Assembly: GCA_029256485.1 (NCBI GenBank)
Contig: JAQSXU010000003.1
Location: 62,001 to 126,000 of the forward strand
From: Clostridiaceae bacterium
GTDB taxonomy: Bacteria; Bacillota_A; Clostridia; Clostridiales; Clostridiaceae
DNA length: 64,000 nt
Reading direction: 5' to 3'
Shown here piece after piece: positions 9,015-16,960 of this stretch. Within the stretch, counting starts at the first letter, position 1. Every line of letters begins with the position of its first letter. The translations under genes were made by a program, and so were the position numbers. The notes beneath the pieces are model-generated. The model did no database searches. It was not told the DNA's origin and saw nothing but the letters and a program-made list of their open reading frames with translations.

Positions 9015-9797
9015 ATGAAAATTAAAGCGATTTATATTTATCAAGAGGGATATCTGCCAACTAAAAGATGCAGGAAATTAAGATACAGGGAAGCTACTGA
9101 CACTATAGAGGTAGAATTAAAAGAAGTTACTGCTGAAGAAGCACCTATTGCAGTAGAGGTAACAACTCCATGTTTTGAAACTGGGAAAACTACTAAAAAA
9201 ACAGAGGAATATAGAATATTTAATGGAAGTTTCTACAAAAAAGCTTACCTTAGTGAATATGAAAGTAAGCAAAAGGGATTATATCCTTTGGAAAAGCTTA
9301 TTGAATCATTTGAGAAATTCAACTACTATAGTGATTATGGTAAAGAAGTTGAGCAGTCTAAAATATTGAAAAAAATCAATGATTATATTTTAATTGATAA
9401 CGTAATTTGGGTAAAAACTGGTGAACCAAGATATTGTATTGTGACATTCGGGCTTGGAAGAAACCATGGTTCAACAGGATTTTTTTGTGAACACCATTAC
9501 AATCCAAATATAAGTAAAAACAATTATTTTAATGCTCTTGAGCGTGATAAAGCACTTGAATATGGAAGAGATGTTGCTATAAGACGTGGGGATACTGAAA
9601 GTGTAGAACGAATGGGCAAATACTATGATATTAAAGTTTTAATCCCAGAAGCCATAAAATGCAATCCACAAGCCGAACATGGTGAAGGTAATGAATTCCT
9701 TAATATGATGGAAAATGTTATAAATAACTCAAATTCTTCGATTGAAGCTGGACTTATGGCAGTATCTTTAACTATGGCGATGGCTAACTCTAAATAA
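9015..9797 (+). CDS. Unknown protein, conserved-looking
   Basis: A 260-residue protein with no recognised domain. It has a strongly patterned central segment (VIWVKTGEPRYCIVTFGLG, then NHGSTGFFCEHHYNPN) with several His and Cys residues that could bind metal, and a C-terminal hydrophobic helix (AGLMAVSLTMAMA). AAGGAGA lies 6 bases before the ATG. The next gene starts 22 bp later, so they form a two-gene operon downstream of the leader at 8693-9014. Confidence 0.75.
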   Translation: MKIKAIYIYQEGYLPTKRCRKLRYREATDTIEVELKEVTAEEAPIAVEVTTPCFETGKTTKKTEEYRIFNGSFYKKAYLSEYESKQKGLYPLEKLIESFEKFNYYSDYGKEVEQSKILKKINDYILIDNVIWVKTGEPRYCIVTFGLGRNHGSTGFFCEHHYNPNISKNNYFNALERDKALEYGRDVAIRRGDTESVERMGKYYDIKVLIPEAIKCNPQAEHGEGNEFLNMMENVINNSNSSIEAGLMAVSLTMAMANSK

Positions 9798-9818
9798 TAT
9801 AAGGAAAGGTAAATTAAA

Positions 9819-10448
9819 ATGGAAAACAATCTAAATTTAGAACAAGTGTATGAAGTAATTTCATTATTAGACACTATAAAAATGAATATTAATAAAATTG
9901 ATTTATTCAAAGAAGAAGTAGAAGAATATTTGAAAAATTCAGTTTTGGAACTTTCAGAAATCTTAAGCGAAGAAGAACTCCAAGCAGAAATCAATCGAGT
10001 TACTGAATTATATTTATGTATAAAAGAACAAGTTATTAGCGTTAAGGATTTCTTGCTTGAAGCACCAAATATTGAGGAGTTTATTAATACTCGCACTGTT
10101 TCTTCTTTAGAAGAATTGATTAATATATTAAATGAATATATCAATTTAATACCAGCTCCATTAATAGAAGCTGTAAAAGGTTATTCTCATGGTGAGTTAG
10201 GAAGTAATAAATATTACAATGAATTAAGTATTGAGATGATTAAGCCATTTATTGATATTTTTCATAAAATCATTAATCAACCAAAAGAGTATGAGTATGT
10301 TGCATCTCCATACGACCTTAATTATGAATTACTTGTTGCTTTTGAAACCGAAGAAAGTGCAAGGCAATTTGCACAATCAATAGCACCATCAGTTTTGTGG
10401 TTATGGAAAGATGAAGACATTTGTACAACAGCTTTAGATAGTTTTTAA
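9819..10448 (+). CDS. Unknown acidic helical protein
   Basis: A 209-residue, acidic and largely helical protein. The C-terminal 45 residues (NYELLVAFETEESARQFAQS, then APSVLWLW) look like a small ferredoxin-like fold. GGAAAGG precedes the ATG. It is the second gene of the 9015 operon and ends at a strong terminator. No family is recognised. Confidence 0.7.
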   Translation: MENNLNLEQVYEVISLLDTIKMNINKIDLFKEEVEEYLKNSVLELSEILSEEELQAEINRVTELYLCIKEQVISVKDFLLEAPNIEEFINTRTVSSLEELINILNEYINLIPAPLIEAVKGYSHGELGSNKYYNELSIEMIKPFIDIFHKIINQPKEYEYVASPYDLNYELLVAFETEESARQFAQSIAPSVLWLWKDEDICTTALDSF

Positions 10449-10452
10449 TGTT

Positions 10453-10489
10453 AAAGAAAAAGAACCCTAAATTAAGGTTCTTTTTCTTT
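10453..10489. terminator. Terminator between convergent genes
   Basis: AAAGAAAAAGAACC(C) pairs with GGTTCTTTTTCTTT across an AT loop. Follows the 10448 stop; the minus-strand gene ends at 10520. Confidence 0.8.
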
Positions 10490-10519
10490 AGGAGGGATAA
10501 TCCTTTATTGTGGAAGGAT

Positions 10520-11071
10520 TTATTTGTTTAGCACTTTAATTACAAGGTTTTTTTGAGGTATAAAGTGATAAAAAGTACCTTCACAATCATTAACTATACC
10601 AGGCAAATTTGTTAAATATTCTTCTTTTGATTTATATATAATTTTTTTTAATACTTTTACAGGTTTTTTGATGTTATACCCTAATGATTTTAATATATTA
10701 TTTATATTCTTCCCAAGAATTTCTTTTGCCGAAATGCAATCATTCATTTCTTCAAGTTCATCAATATTTGGAAATCTTCCATTAATTTTGTAATAACAAT
10801 CAATTTGCGTCTTCAAATTCTTAATAAATATATCTTTTCCACAGATACCTTTACTTGTTTCAACTAAACATAATATATCGTTAATTAAATATGTATATGA
10901 AATTTCATTTTCTAATAAAAAATAATTAATTACACCTTCTTCTTTATATTCTCTATTATATTCTGTAATTGAAGGTATTTTCCCATAGTTATCACTGTAC
11001 CGAACAATATTTTCTTTAATTTTGTTCAAAGTTTCGTTTTCTTTTGAATTATTTTTTTCAATCTTCGACAT
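10520..11071 (-). CDS. Repeat protein paired with DUF262 gene (cassette A)
   Basis: A 183-residue protein with two copies of a short repeat: YSDNYGKIPSITEYNREY (residues about 24-41) and YYKINGRFPNIDELEEM (about 93-109). The pattern Gly-(Lys/Arg)-(Ile/Phe)-Pro-(Ser/Asn) resembles homing-endonuclease-associated DNA-binding repeats; that link is weak. It is paralogous to the protein at 12306-12902 and ends with the shared motif NLVIKVLNK. It is divergent from a DUF262 gene across 118 bp, like its paralogue, so it is probably a DNA-binding partner or regulator of the cassette. Confidence 0.7.
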   Translation of the reverse strand: MSKIEKNNSKENETLNKIKENIVRYSDNYGKIPSITEYNREYKEEGVINYFLLENEISYTYLINDILCLVETSKGICGKDIFIKNLKTQIDCYYKINGRFPNIDELEEMNDCISAKEILGKNINNILKSLGYNIKKPVKVLKKIIYKSKEEYLTNLPGIVNDCEGTFYHFIPQKNLVIKVLNK

Positions 11072-11110
11072 TTCTAACTGTACTCCTTTCTAAATATATG
11101 CTTTTTAAAT

Positions 11111-11156
11111 AGTATATGAAATCTTTTGGTATTTATTAACAATTTCTTCATATACT
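11111..11156. promoter_or_regulatory. Inverted repeat in divergent promoter region (cassette A)
   Basis: AGTATATGAA (11111-11120) and TTCATATACT (11147-11156) are a perfect 10-bp inverted repeat 26 bp apart. They lie between the divergent start codons at 11071 and 11190. The half site TATATGAA recurs in cassette B. Probably the operator of an autoregulated cassette. Confidence 0.6.
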
Positions 11157-11189
11157 ATAAAAAATATAAAATTTACAAGGGAGCAAAGT

Positions 11190-12281
11190 ATGGATAAAAT
11201 AAAATTACATGAACAGAACTACATAATGAGACTTTCTGTGCAGGAACTAACTGTTTTATATGACAGAGGGTTATTATCAGTTAATTTATTTGTTGGAGAT
11301 TCAGATGTTCAAAGAAATTTTGTATGGACACCTAAAAAAAGTGCGAGATTAATTGATTCATTGCTTAATCAGAAAAATGGTTTTATTATTCCTGCATTAA
11401 TAGGAATAGATAAACAGGGAATTATTTATATCGCAGATGGTCAACAACGTCTATTAACACTCATTAATTTCGTGCAAAATAATATCAAATTTCCAAAAGA
11501 AACTAAAATAGAAAACAAAGACGTTTCAAACTTAACATTTAATAAACTTCCAGAAGAAATGCAAAAAAGAATTTTAAAAGAAACTGTAAATATATCAGTA
11601 GTAGAATACATATCAGACGAACAAGTAAAAGAAATATTTTTAAGATTAAATTCAGGACTTAATTTGCAAACAATTGAGGCAATAAGACCTTATTTAGCAC
11701 CAAAATTAAAAGATTTAAAAATTATTACTGGAAGTAAATTTTTTAATGAAGTAATAAAATTTGGAAAGCAAAGAAGTCTTCATTTTGCTGATTTAGATTT
11801 AGCATTAGGATTTTTAATGGAACATTTATACCCAAATAGCGACCAAAATAAACGTACAAGAGAAATTTTTGCTATGAATACTATTAAGAGTATTACTTTT
11901 AATAATGAGCTAAAAGAATCTGTATTAGGAAGACTTAATTATCTATATAAGGTATTTGATAAAGACGATATAGGTAAAGAAAACTTTGCTATTGCTAAAT
12001 CGAAAATACTTAAAAATGCAAACTTTATTATTCTTTATAAAATGGCAGGATATTTAGTTGAAGAAGATGTGAATGCGGAAAAAGCTTTTAACTTCTTCAA
12101 TTGGTACTTTGTAGATAATGATTTTAACTACAAGGTTGTAGCAGGAACAACCTCAACTTCAAATAAGTCTTCTATCGAAGTAAGATATGAACATATTCTG
12201 AAAGAATTTAAAAAATTCAACAAAAGAAAAAACAGTAATAAAGTGAAAAATGTAATCAAAAATGTATTGGCTACTTCGTAA
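11190..12281 (+). CDS. DUF262 (GmrS N-domain / ParB-like fold) protein, cassette A
   Basis: A 363-residue DUF262 protein. The diagnostic motifs are DVQRNFVWTPKKSARLIDSL (about 39-58) and ADGQQRL (D83, Q85, Q86, R87), which in GmrSD-like and related defence proteins form the nucleotide-binding DGQQR site. There is no DUF1524 HNH nuclease domain; the C-terminal part is a helical region followed by a Lys-rich tail. It is paralogous to the protein at 13070-14122 and related to the one at 55919. AGGGAG lies 7 bases before the ATG. In known systems DUF262 proteins work in restriction of modified or foreign DNA; here the role is inferred only from the fold. Confidence 0.85.
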   Translation: MDKIKLHEQNYIMRLSVQELTVLYDRGLLSVNLFVGDSDVQRNFVWTPKKSARLIDSLLNQKNGFIIPALIGIDKQGIIYIADGQQRLLTLINFVQNNIKFPKETKIENKDVSNLTFNKLPEEMQKRILKETVNISVVEYISDEQVKEIFLRLNSGLNLQTIEAIRPYLAPKLKDLKIITGSKFFNEVIKFGKQRSLHFADLDLALGFLMEHLYPNSDQNKRTREIFAMNTIKSITFNNELKESVLGRLNYLYKVFDKDDIGKENFAIAKSKILKNANFIILYKMAGYLVEEDVNAEKAFNFFNWYFVDNDFNYKVVAGTTSTSNKSSIEVRYEHILKEFKKFNKRKNSNKVKNVIKNVLATS

Positions 12282-12292
12282 GATTTAAAGCA

Positions 12293-12325
12293 AAAAGAAA
12301 GTATGTTATGCACATACTTTCTTTT
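12293..12325. terminator. Terminator between cassettes A and B
   Basis: AAAAGAAAGTATG pairs with CATACTTTCTTTT. It overlaps the last codons of the minus-strand 12306 gene and follows the 12281 stop, so it can serve both convergent genes. Confidence 0.75.
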
Positions 12326-12902
12326 CTTTTTTATTTAAAACTTTTACAACAATATTTTGTTTTGGAAGAAAGTTTTGAAATAATCCATCTTCTTCAGATA
12401 TTAAAGAAGGCAATGCCTTGCAATAATCTTCTACAGTATTAAATGTAACTCGTTTTATAGATGGTTTATTACTTTTTTTAGGAACATTATATCCTAATTG
12501 GGTATATATTTTATTTAAATTCCCCCCTAACACTTCTTTCATTAGTACGTCATCATCCTCTGAACAGTTTATCTTGCTTAATTTTTCAAGTTGTTCCATA
12601 TTTGGCAATTTACCATTACATCTAAAAAAACTGTCAACTTCTTTTTTTAATGCTTTTATGTAAATTGGTTTACCAATAACACCTTTTGTAGTTTTTACTA
12701 ATTCTAATACATCGTTAATTAAATAAGAATAAGAAATATCATTCTCTATTAAAAAATAATTAATTAATTTATCTGAAAATGTACGATTATATTGTTGTAT
12801 TGTTGGTATCTTACCTTTTTTATCACAATACAATAATATATTTGCTTTCACCTCTTTAAAAGTAGCACTATCTAAAAAGTAAATTAAATTTTCTTGCTTC
12901 AT
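12306..12902 (-). CDS. Repeat protein paired with DUF262 gene (cassette B)
   Basis: A 198-residue paralogue of the 10520 protein. It shares YCDKKGKIPTIQQYNRTF, then LINYFLIENDISYSYLIND, FRCNGKLPNMEQLEK and a NIVVKVLNKK end. I choose the ATG at 12902 because GGAGG lies 6 bases upstream; a longer frame to 12953 would run into the divergent promoter region. It is divergent from the DUF262 gene at 13070. The two repeats (Gly-Lys-(Ile/Leu)-Pro) suggest helix-turn-helix-like DNA binding, as an inference. Confidence 0.72.
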   Translation of the reverse strand: MKQENLIYFLDSATFKEVKANILLYCDKKGKIPTIQQYNRTFSDKLINYFLIENDISYSYLINDVLELVKTTKGVIGKPIYIKALKKEVDSFFRCNGKLPNMEQLEKLSKINCSEDDDVLMKEVLGGNLNKIYTQLGYNVPKKSNKPSIKRVTFNTVEDYCKALPSLISEEDGLFQNFLPKQNIVVKVLNKKEKKVCA

Positions 12903-12945
12903 AGCAATCCTCCGTAAATATTTAAGTAAATACCTTTTATAATAA

Positions 12946-12971
12946 AAGTTCATTTAATATTATATGAACTT
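12946..12971. promoter_or_regulatory. Inverted repeat in divergent promoter region (cassette B)
   Basis: AAGTTCAT (12946-12953) and ATGAACTT (12964-12971) are a perfect 8-bp inverted repeat 10 bp apart. They lie between divergent starts at 12902 and 13070 and contain the TATATGAA half site seen in cassette A. Confidence 0.6.
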
Positions 12972-13069
12972 TGTAAGTAATTAATTATTGCGATTTACAA
13001 TATAATATTCTATTGATTAGAAAAAAGGAATTTTTATAAAAAATAATTTTACTTAGGAGAGAAATAAAA

Positions 13070-14122
13070 ATGGAAAAATTTAAATTAAACAACATAACAT
13101 CATTAGTTAAGTTATCAGTTAGAGAGGCAATTGAATTATATGACAAAGGAATACTATCTGTAAATTTGATTGTTGATGGTGTAGATATTCAAAGAAACTT
13201 TGTTTGGTCAGCTAAAAAAAGCTTTTATTTTATCGAATCTTTATTAGACCAAAAAAATGGCATAGTAATTCCGTCATTAATAGGAGTTGAGCAAAATGGG
13301 TCTATTCAATTAGCAGATGGGCATCAAAGATTTATGTCTATTATAAAGTTAGTACAGAATAATCTTAGATTCCCTAAAAAAGCAATGTTAGAAGGAAAAG
13401 ATGTTTCTCAACTTAAATTCAGCAAATTGTCTGAAAAAGTCCAAGAAGAAATTCTTAATGCAACTTTTTCTATACAAGTAACAGAATATATTAGTGATAA
13501 ACAAAAAAAAGAAATTTTTATAAGATTAAATTCTGGTGAAGGCTTAAAGAATATTGAATCTACAAGACCTTTTTTAGCTCCACAGTTAAGAGAGTTAGAA
13601 AGCATTACTGAAACAAAATTCTTTAAAGAAATTTTGAAAATTCGCAATAAAAATTTTGCTGATTTAAACTTAGCATTAGGATTCGTAATTGAACAGCATT
13701 TTCCAAATCATGACCAAAATCCAGCATCAAGAAAATTTTTTGCAGAAGAAACACTTGAATCTACTAAAATAAATACAGCATTTTTAAATAAAATGAATGT
13801 AAAATTAGATTATTTATATGATTTGTTTCATGAAAATAATATTGGTAAAGGTAATTTAACTGCAACTAAAAAAACTATTTTAAAAAATTCAAATTATATT
13901 ATTCTTTATAAAATGGCAGGATATTTTGTACAAGAAGATATTAATGTTGATGTAGCTTGGGCTTTTTTAAATTGGTATTTTGTTGATAATGGTTTCGATT
14001 ATATAAAAGTTGCTGGAACTACTTCAACTAACAATAAACCATCTATTGAAAAAAGACATGAGCATATTGTAAATGAATTTAAGAAATTTGCAAAACTAAG
14101 TAAAAAAGGAAAAAGAATATAA
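13070..14122 (+). CDS. DUF262 protein, cassette B
   Basis: A 350-residue paralogue of the 11190 protein, similar along the whole length (QRNFVWSAKKS, ADGHQRF, EIFIRLNSGEGL, KMAGYFVQEDIN). The DGQQR motif reads DGHQR (D83, H85, Q86, R87), a substitution at a position expected to contact nucleotide. No nuclease domain is present. AGGAGA precedes the ATG. With its divergent partner it forms the second copy of a duplicated cassette. Confidence 0.85.
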   Translation: MEKFKLNNITSLVKLSVREAIELYDKGILSVNLIVDGVDIQRNFVWSAKKSFYFIESLLDQKNGIVIPSLIGVEQNGSIQLADGHQRFMSIIKLVQNNLRFPKKAMLEGKDVSQLKFSKLSEKVQEEILNATFSIQVTEYISDKQKKEIFIRLNSGEGLKNIESTRPFLAPQLRELESITETKFFKEILKIRNKNFADLNLALGFVIEQHFPNHDQNPASRKFFAEETLESTKINTAFLNKMNVKLDYLYDLFHENNIGKGNLTATKKTILKNSNYIILYKMAGYFVQEDINVDVAWAFLNWYFVDNGFDYIKVAGTTSTNNKPSIEKRHEHIVNEFKKFAKLSKKGKRI

Positions 14123-14124
14123 AT

Positions 14125-14154
14125 AAAAAAAGTATGCATTATAGCATACTTTTT
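14125..14154. terminator. Terminator between convergent genes
   Basis: AAAAAGTATGC, 6-base loop, GCATACTTTTT between the stops at 14122 and 14160. The stem core AGTATG/CATACT is shared with the terminator at 12293, in keeping with duplication of the cassette. Confidence 0.8.
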
Positions 14155-14159
14155 ATTTT

Positions 14160-14438
14160 CTAATAAACTTCATATAAAACAGTTAGTCTATCTACTACAT
14201 GCTTTTTTAAAGTATTTATTTTATACTCCACTTCTTCATCTTCTACTTCCTGTTCTTGAAGTTGATTTTTTATTTCTGCATAAATTGATAAACTAATCAT
14301 ATCAATCAACAATTCATCACATTCAACACCGTTATATATTTTATCTATATCAACCTTATCTTTCAAATGACTTAAATTCTCATTTAACTCAACCTCTATT
14401 TCAGCTCTTATTGAAAAATCCCTATCTTTTCTTTCCAT
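14160..14438 (-). CDS. Small acidic protein of unknown function
   Basis: A 92-residue acidic, probably helical protein (RAEIEVELNENLSHLKDKVD, EVEDEEVEYKINTLKKHVVD). AGGAGG lies about 10 bases before the ATG. No family is recognised. Single gene convergent with cassette B. Confidence 0.6.
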   Translation of the reverse strand: MERKDRDFSIRAEIEVELNENLSHLKDKVDIDKIYNGVECDELLIDMISLSIYAEIKNQLQEQEVEDEEVEYKINTLKKHVVDRLTVLYEVY

Positions 14439-14608
14439 CTTATCTTATCCTCCTAATGTGTTCATTGTTTTATGAACTCCTATTTTTATATTAACTCTAC
14501 ATTATACTTATAGATTATTTTAATTATTACATAGTATTAAAAAGTATTAAATCTATTAAAGTTATAAACAAAACCCTAATGCATTATAATTTTTTTAAGG
14601 AGGTAAAT

Positions 14609-15328
14609 ATGATAAATTTAAAAGAATTCATAAAATCATTGAGAGATATAAATATTAATAATAAATTAGTAAATGCAAACAAAATAGACTTTTATTTAGC
14701 TAATGAACTAATTAATTTTACTGAAAATATAATTATATCTGAAATTAGTAATCCGTTAAATAATCAAGAAGATATTCAAATTTCAATAAATAACACAATG
14801 CTTCTTATGATAGTTCAAGCTGTTAAATCTTATAAAAGCTGTCTACTTTTGTGTATTGATGGTTATTATACAACAGCTATTATTATTTTAAGAAATATAC
14901 TTGATATTATATTTAATATTAAATTCATAATTGAAGAAACACCAGAAAAAAGTTTACAAAGAGCTGAGGATTATTTAAATAACCCTTCCAGATGGACTTC
15001 TGAAACAATAAAAAACAGAGCGTATTTATCTCAAAGTTCTACTTTATATAACATATATAGGGATATTAGTGATTTTTCTCATGCAAACTACATTTCTACA
15101 GCAAAAAATATAACTAAAGAAGGGTACTTATCACCTTATTCTTCTTGTGAAAATATAAAAGAAGCAATAACTTTAATTAATACAGTTTTTTATTATTTAG
15201 TTGAAATGGTATGTAATATTTATAGCATAAATAAAAAAAGCTTAGACAGTATAGAAAAAACTACTGAATTTGATAATAAATATAAAACATACAAAATGTT
15301 TAATTTTTCTAAAAAATATTATAATTAA
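14609..15328 (+). CDS. DUF5677-like helical protein
   Basis: A 239-residue helical protein. A frame from 14579 exists, but AGGAGG 6 bases before the ATG at 14609 sets the start (MINLKEFIKSLRD). The segment GYYTTAIIILRNILDIIFNI, the RAEDYLNNPSRW region and the later YRDISDFSHANY resemble the DUF5677/AbiV-like group, which has been linked with phage abortive infection; the similarity is modest. No membrane segment is certain. Confidence 0.6.
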   Translation: MINLKEFIKSLRDININNKLVNANKIDFYLANELINFTENIIISEISNPLNNQEDIQISINNTMLLMIVQAVKSYKSCLLLCIDGYYTTAIIILRNILDIIFNIKFIIEETPEKSLQRAEDYLNNPSRWTSETIKNRAYLSQSSTLYNIYRDISDFSHANYISTAKNITKEGYLSPYSSCENIKEAITLINTVFYYLVEMVCNIYSINKKSLDSIEKTTEFDNKYKTYKMFNFSKKYYN

Positions 15329-15388
15329 AATAACCCTTAGAATCACTTATTCACATTCTATTTCATTGTTATTTTTTAAAGGTATTTG

Positions 15389-15406
15389 ATACTATAATAA
15401 TAGTAT
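15389..15406 (+). promoter_or_regulatory. Palindrome overlapping a -10 box
   Basis: ATACTAT-AATA-ATAGTAT is a perfect 7-bp inverted repeat that contains the sequence TATAAT. It lies 66 bp before the 15472 start and may be an operator. Confidence 0.45.
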
Positions 15407-15471
15407 TAATAATAGACAAGGTGTTCATCTATTGGTGAATAAAATGCGAATTTTAAGGGAGTTGAAAAGAA

Positions 15472-15771
15472 GTGAATGATATTAATAGAGGTCAAAAAGT
15501 ATATGTATCATTAAAAAATGAAATAAAAGAAACTACAGTAAAATCAGTAGGTTCTAAATATGTAACTTTAGAATGTGATAGTAGTATACTATTTGATAGA
15601 AGAACATTAAGAAAAGCAGGTAGTGGTCATTCTAAATACTTTATAATTACAGATATAAAGAAGTACGAAGAATACTACAAGGAATTAATTGATAGAATCA
15701 AGGATTTTAAATGGGACAAAGTAAATAAAGAAGATTTGGAGAAAGTTGCTGATATTTTAAAAAAATATTAA
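15472..15771 (+). CDS. Small beta-barrel / phage-type protein
   Basis: A 99-residue protein starting at GTG, with AAGGGAG about 10 bases upstream. Residues 1-45 (RGQKVYVSLKNEIKETTVKS, KYVTLECD) have the pattern of a small SH3-like or KOW-like barrel common in phage hypothetical proteins. The C-terminal half is charged and helical. Function unknown. Confidence 0.65.
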   Translation: MNDINRGQKVYVSLKNEIKETTVKSVGSKYVTLECDSSILFDRRTLRKAGSGHSKYFIITDIKKYEEYYKELIDRIKDFKWDKVNKEDLEKVADILKKY

Positions 15772-15796
15772 TTCTTGATTCATGATTATCTTACAT

Positions 15797-15827
15797 TAAA
15801 AAAAGCAGACTATATTCTGCTTTTTTT
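15797..15827. terminator. Terminator between convergent genes
   Basis: AAAAAAAGCAGA, short loop, TCTGCTTTTTTT between stops at 15771 and 15835. Confidence 0.8.
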
Positions 15828-15834
15828 GTATATT

Positions 15835-16353
15835 CTATGATGCTTTACGCAATTCATAAACCATGCACTTCTTACCTTTAATTTGATTATCATATACCAT
15901 TCCTGTATTACCATCATATTTTTTGCCTTGCTTAGTATTATGACCTAATAAATACTCAAACCCATTATCAATAAAATAATATTTTTTTTGCCAGTACGTA
16001 CTTGAACCGTCAGTATACAAATCTACTGTTGCCCTACTTTCATAATCAGTTTTTTTCTTTTCTTCTTCCCATTTTGCTAAAAATGTCTTTTCTTCTTCAT
16101 TTAATTCCCTAAGACCTGGATTATAAAGTATAAGTTCATTGTCAGTATACTCTATTAAACTACTGCAAGGTATATCTAATGCACTTTTTTTATTTTTGTT
16201 ATTTAAAAATGTAATGCTAACTGTATTTGAATCTACAATTTTTCTCCAACCTTTTAAAGTATCAGGTATATCAGAATCCCCATTTCTTAAAACCATTTGT
16301 CCTTCCAATAATCCTGCTTTTGCATCTCTTTTTAATTGTGCTAATGTCTTCAT
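15835..16353 (-). CDS. Unknown protein
   Basis: A 172-residue protein. N-terminal helix (LAQLKRDAKAGLLEGQMVLR), then beta-rich segments with many aromatic residues (GWRKIVDSNTVSITF, STYWQKKYYFIDNGFEYLLG) and a basic end. AAGGAG lies about 10 bases before the ATG. No family is recognised and there are no membrane segments. Confidence 0.7.
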   Translation of the reverse strand: MKTLAQLKRDAKAGLLEGQMVLRNGDSDIPDTLKGWRKIVDSNTVSITFLNNKNKKSALDIPCSSLIEYTDNELILYNPGLRELNEEEKTFLAKWEEEKKKTDYESRATVDLYTDGSSTYWQKKYYFIDNGFEYLLGHNTKQGKKYDGNTGMVYDNQIKGKKCMVYELRKAS

Positions 16354-16464
16354 TTAAACACACTCCTTATAATATATAAAATTAATTTAAACCTTTTTAA
16401 TAAGTTTATATATTATAGATAAAAAGCAATATATAATAACATTTGAAAAATTTTTAATATATTT

Positions 16465-16505
16465 TGTAAATTATAATTGACAATATATTTTTTAAATGAT
16501 ATAAT
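16465..16505 (+). promoter_or_regulatory. 41-bp promoter module (copy 3)
   Basis: TGTAAA (16465-16470), 6 bp, consensus TTGACA (16477-16482), 17 bp, consensus TATAAT (16500-16505). Drives the 16561 gene. Confidence 0.85.
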
Positions 16506-16560
16506 GTATTTATAAGGTATTTAATAAAAAAATATAATAATATTTAAAAGGGGTGTTGTT

Positions 16561-16923
16561 ATGACAACTAAAAAATTTGATTTGAGATTAGAAAGAGCTA
16601 AGAAAATATTATATGCTACAGTACAGGGAAACTTTGGTCCAGAAGATTGTAATGGATTTGTAACTGATTACAACCAAAACGTTAAATCCGTAAATGCAAA
16701 AGAATATGAATTGAAATTTGACTGCACAAAATTAGGAGTTACGGGGAAAAGTGCAACAACTGGGGTAAATATGACAGAAATGCTACAAGGTTGTTTGGAT
16801 ATGTACAAAAAAGATGGATTTGCAAGTGTAGTATTTGATTGCACTGGTAATGCAATAATGGCTATGCAATTAAATAGACTTGGCAAACAAGTTGGTCTTC
16901 CGAATTTTAAAGTTATAAGCTAA
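16561..16923 (+). CDS. Possible STAS-like small protein
   Basis: A 120-residue protein with an alternating beta/alpha pattern: KILYATVQGNF, then YELKFDCTKLG, then EMLQGCLDMYKKDGFASVVF and a final MQLNRLGKQVGL. The order and length resemble a STAS (SpoIIAA-type) domain, but the phospho-Ser motif is not clear, so this is a guess. A frameshifted paralogue lies at 1495-1680, next to an acyl-CoA synthetase fragment, while this copy is convergent with a ketoacyl-synthase-like gene; the family may be linked to acyl metabolism. Strong regulon promoter, AAGGGG ribosome binding site, own terminator. Confidence 0.7.
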   Translation: MTTKKFDLRLERAKKILYATVQGNFGPEDCNGFVTDYNQNVKSVNAKEYELKFDCTKLGVTGKSATTGVNMTEMLQGCLDMYKKDGFASVVFDCTGNAIMAMQLNRLGKQVGLPNFKVIS

Positions 16924-16959
16924 AAAAGAAAGTGGATAAATTATCCACTTTCTTTTTTT
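16922..16959. terminator. Bidirectional terminator
   Basis: AAAAAAGAAAGTGGATAA pairs with TTATCCACTTTCTTTTTT across a 2-base loop; serves both convergent genes. Confidence 0.85.
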
Positions 16960-16960
16960 A

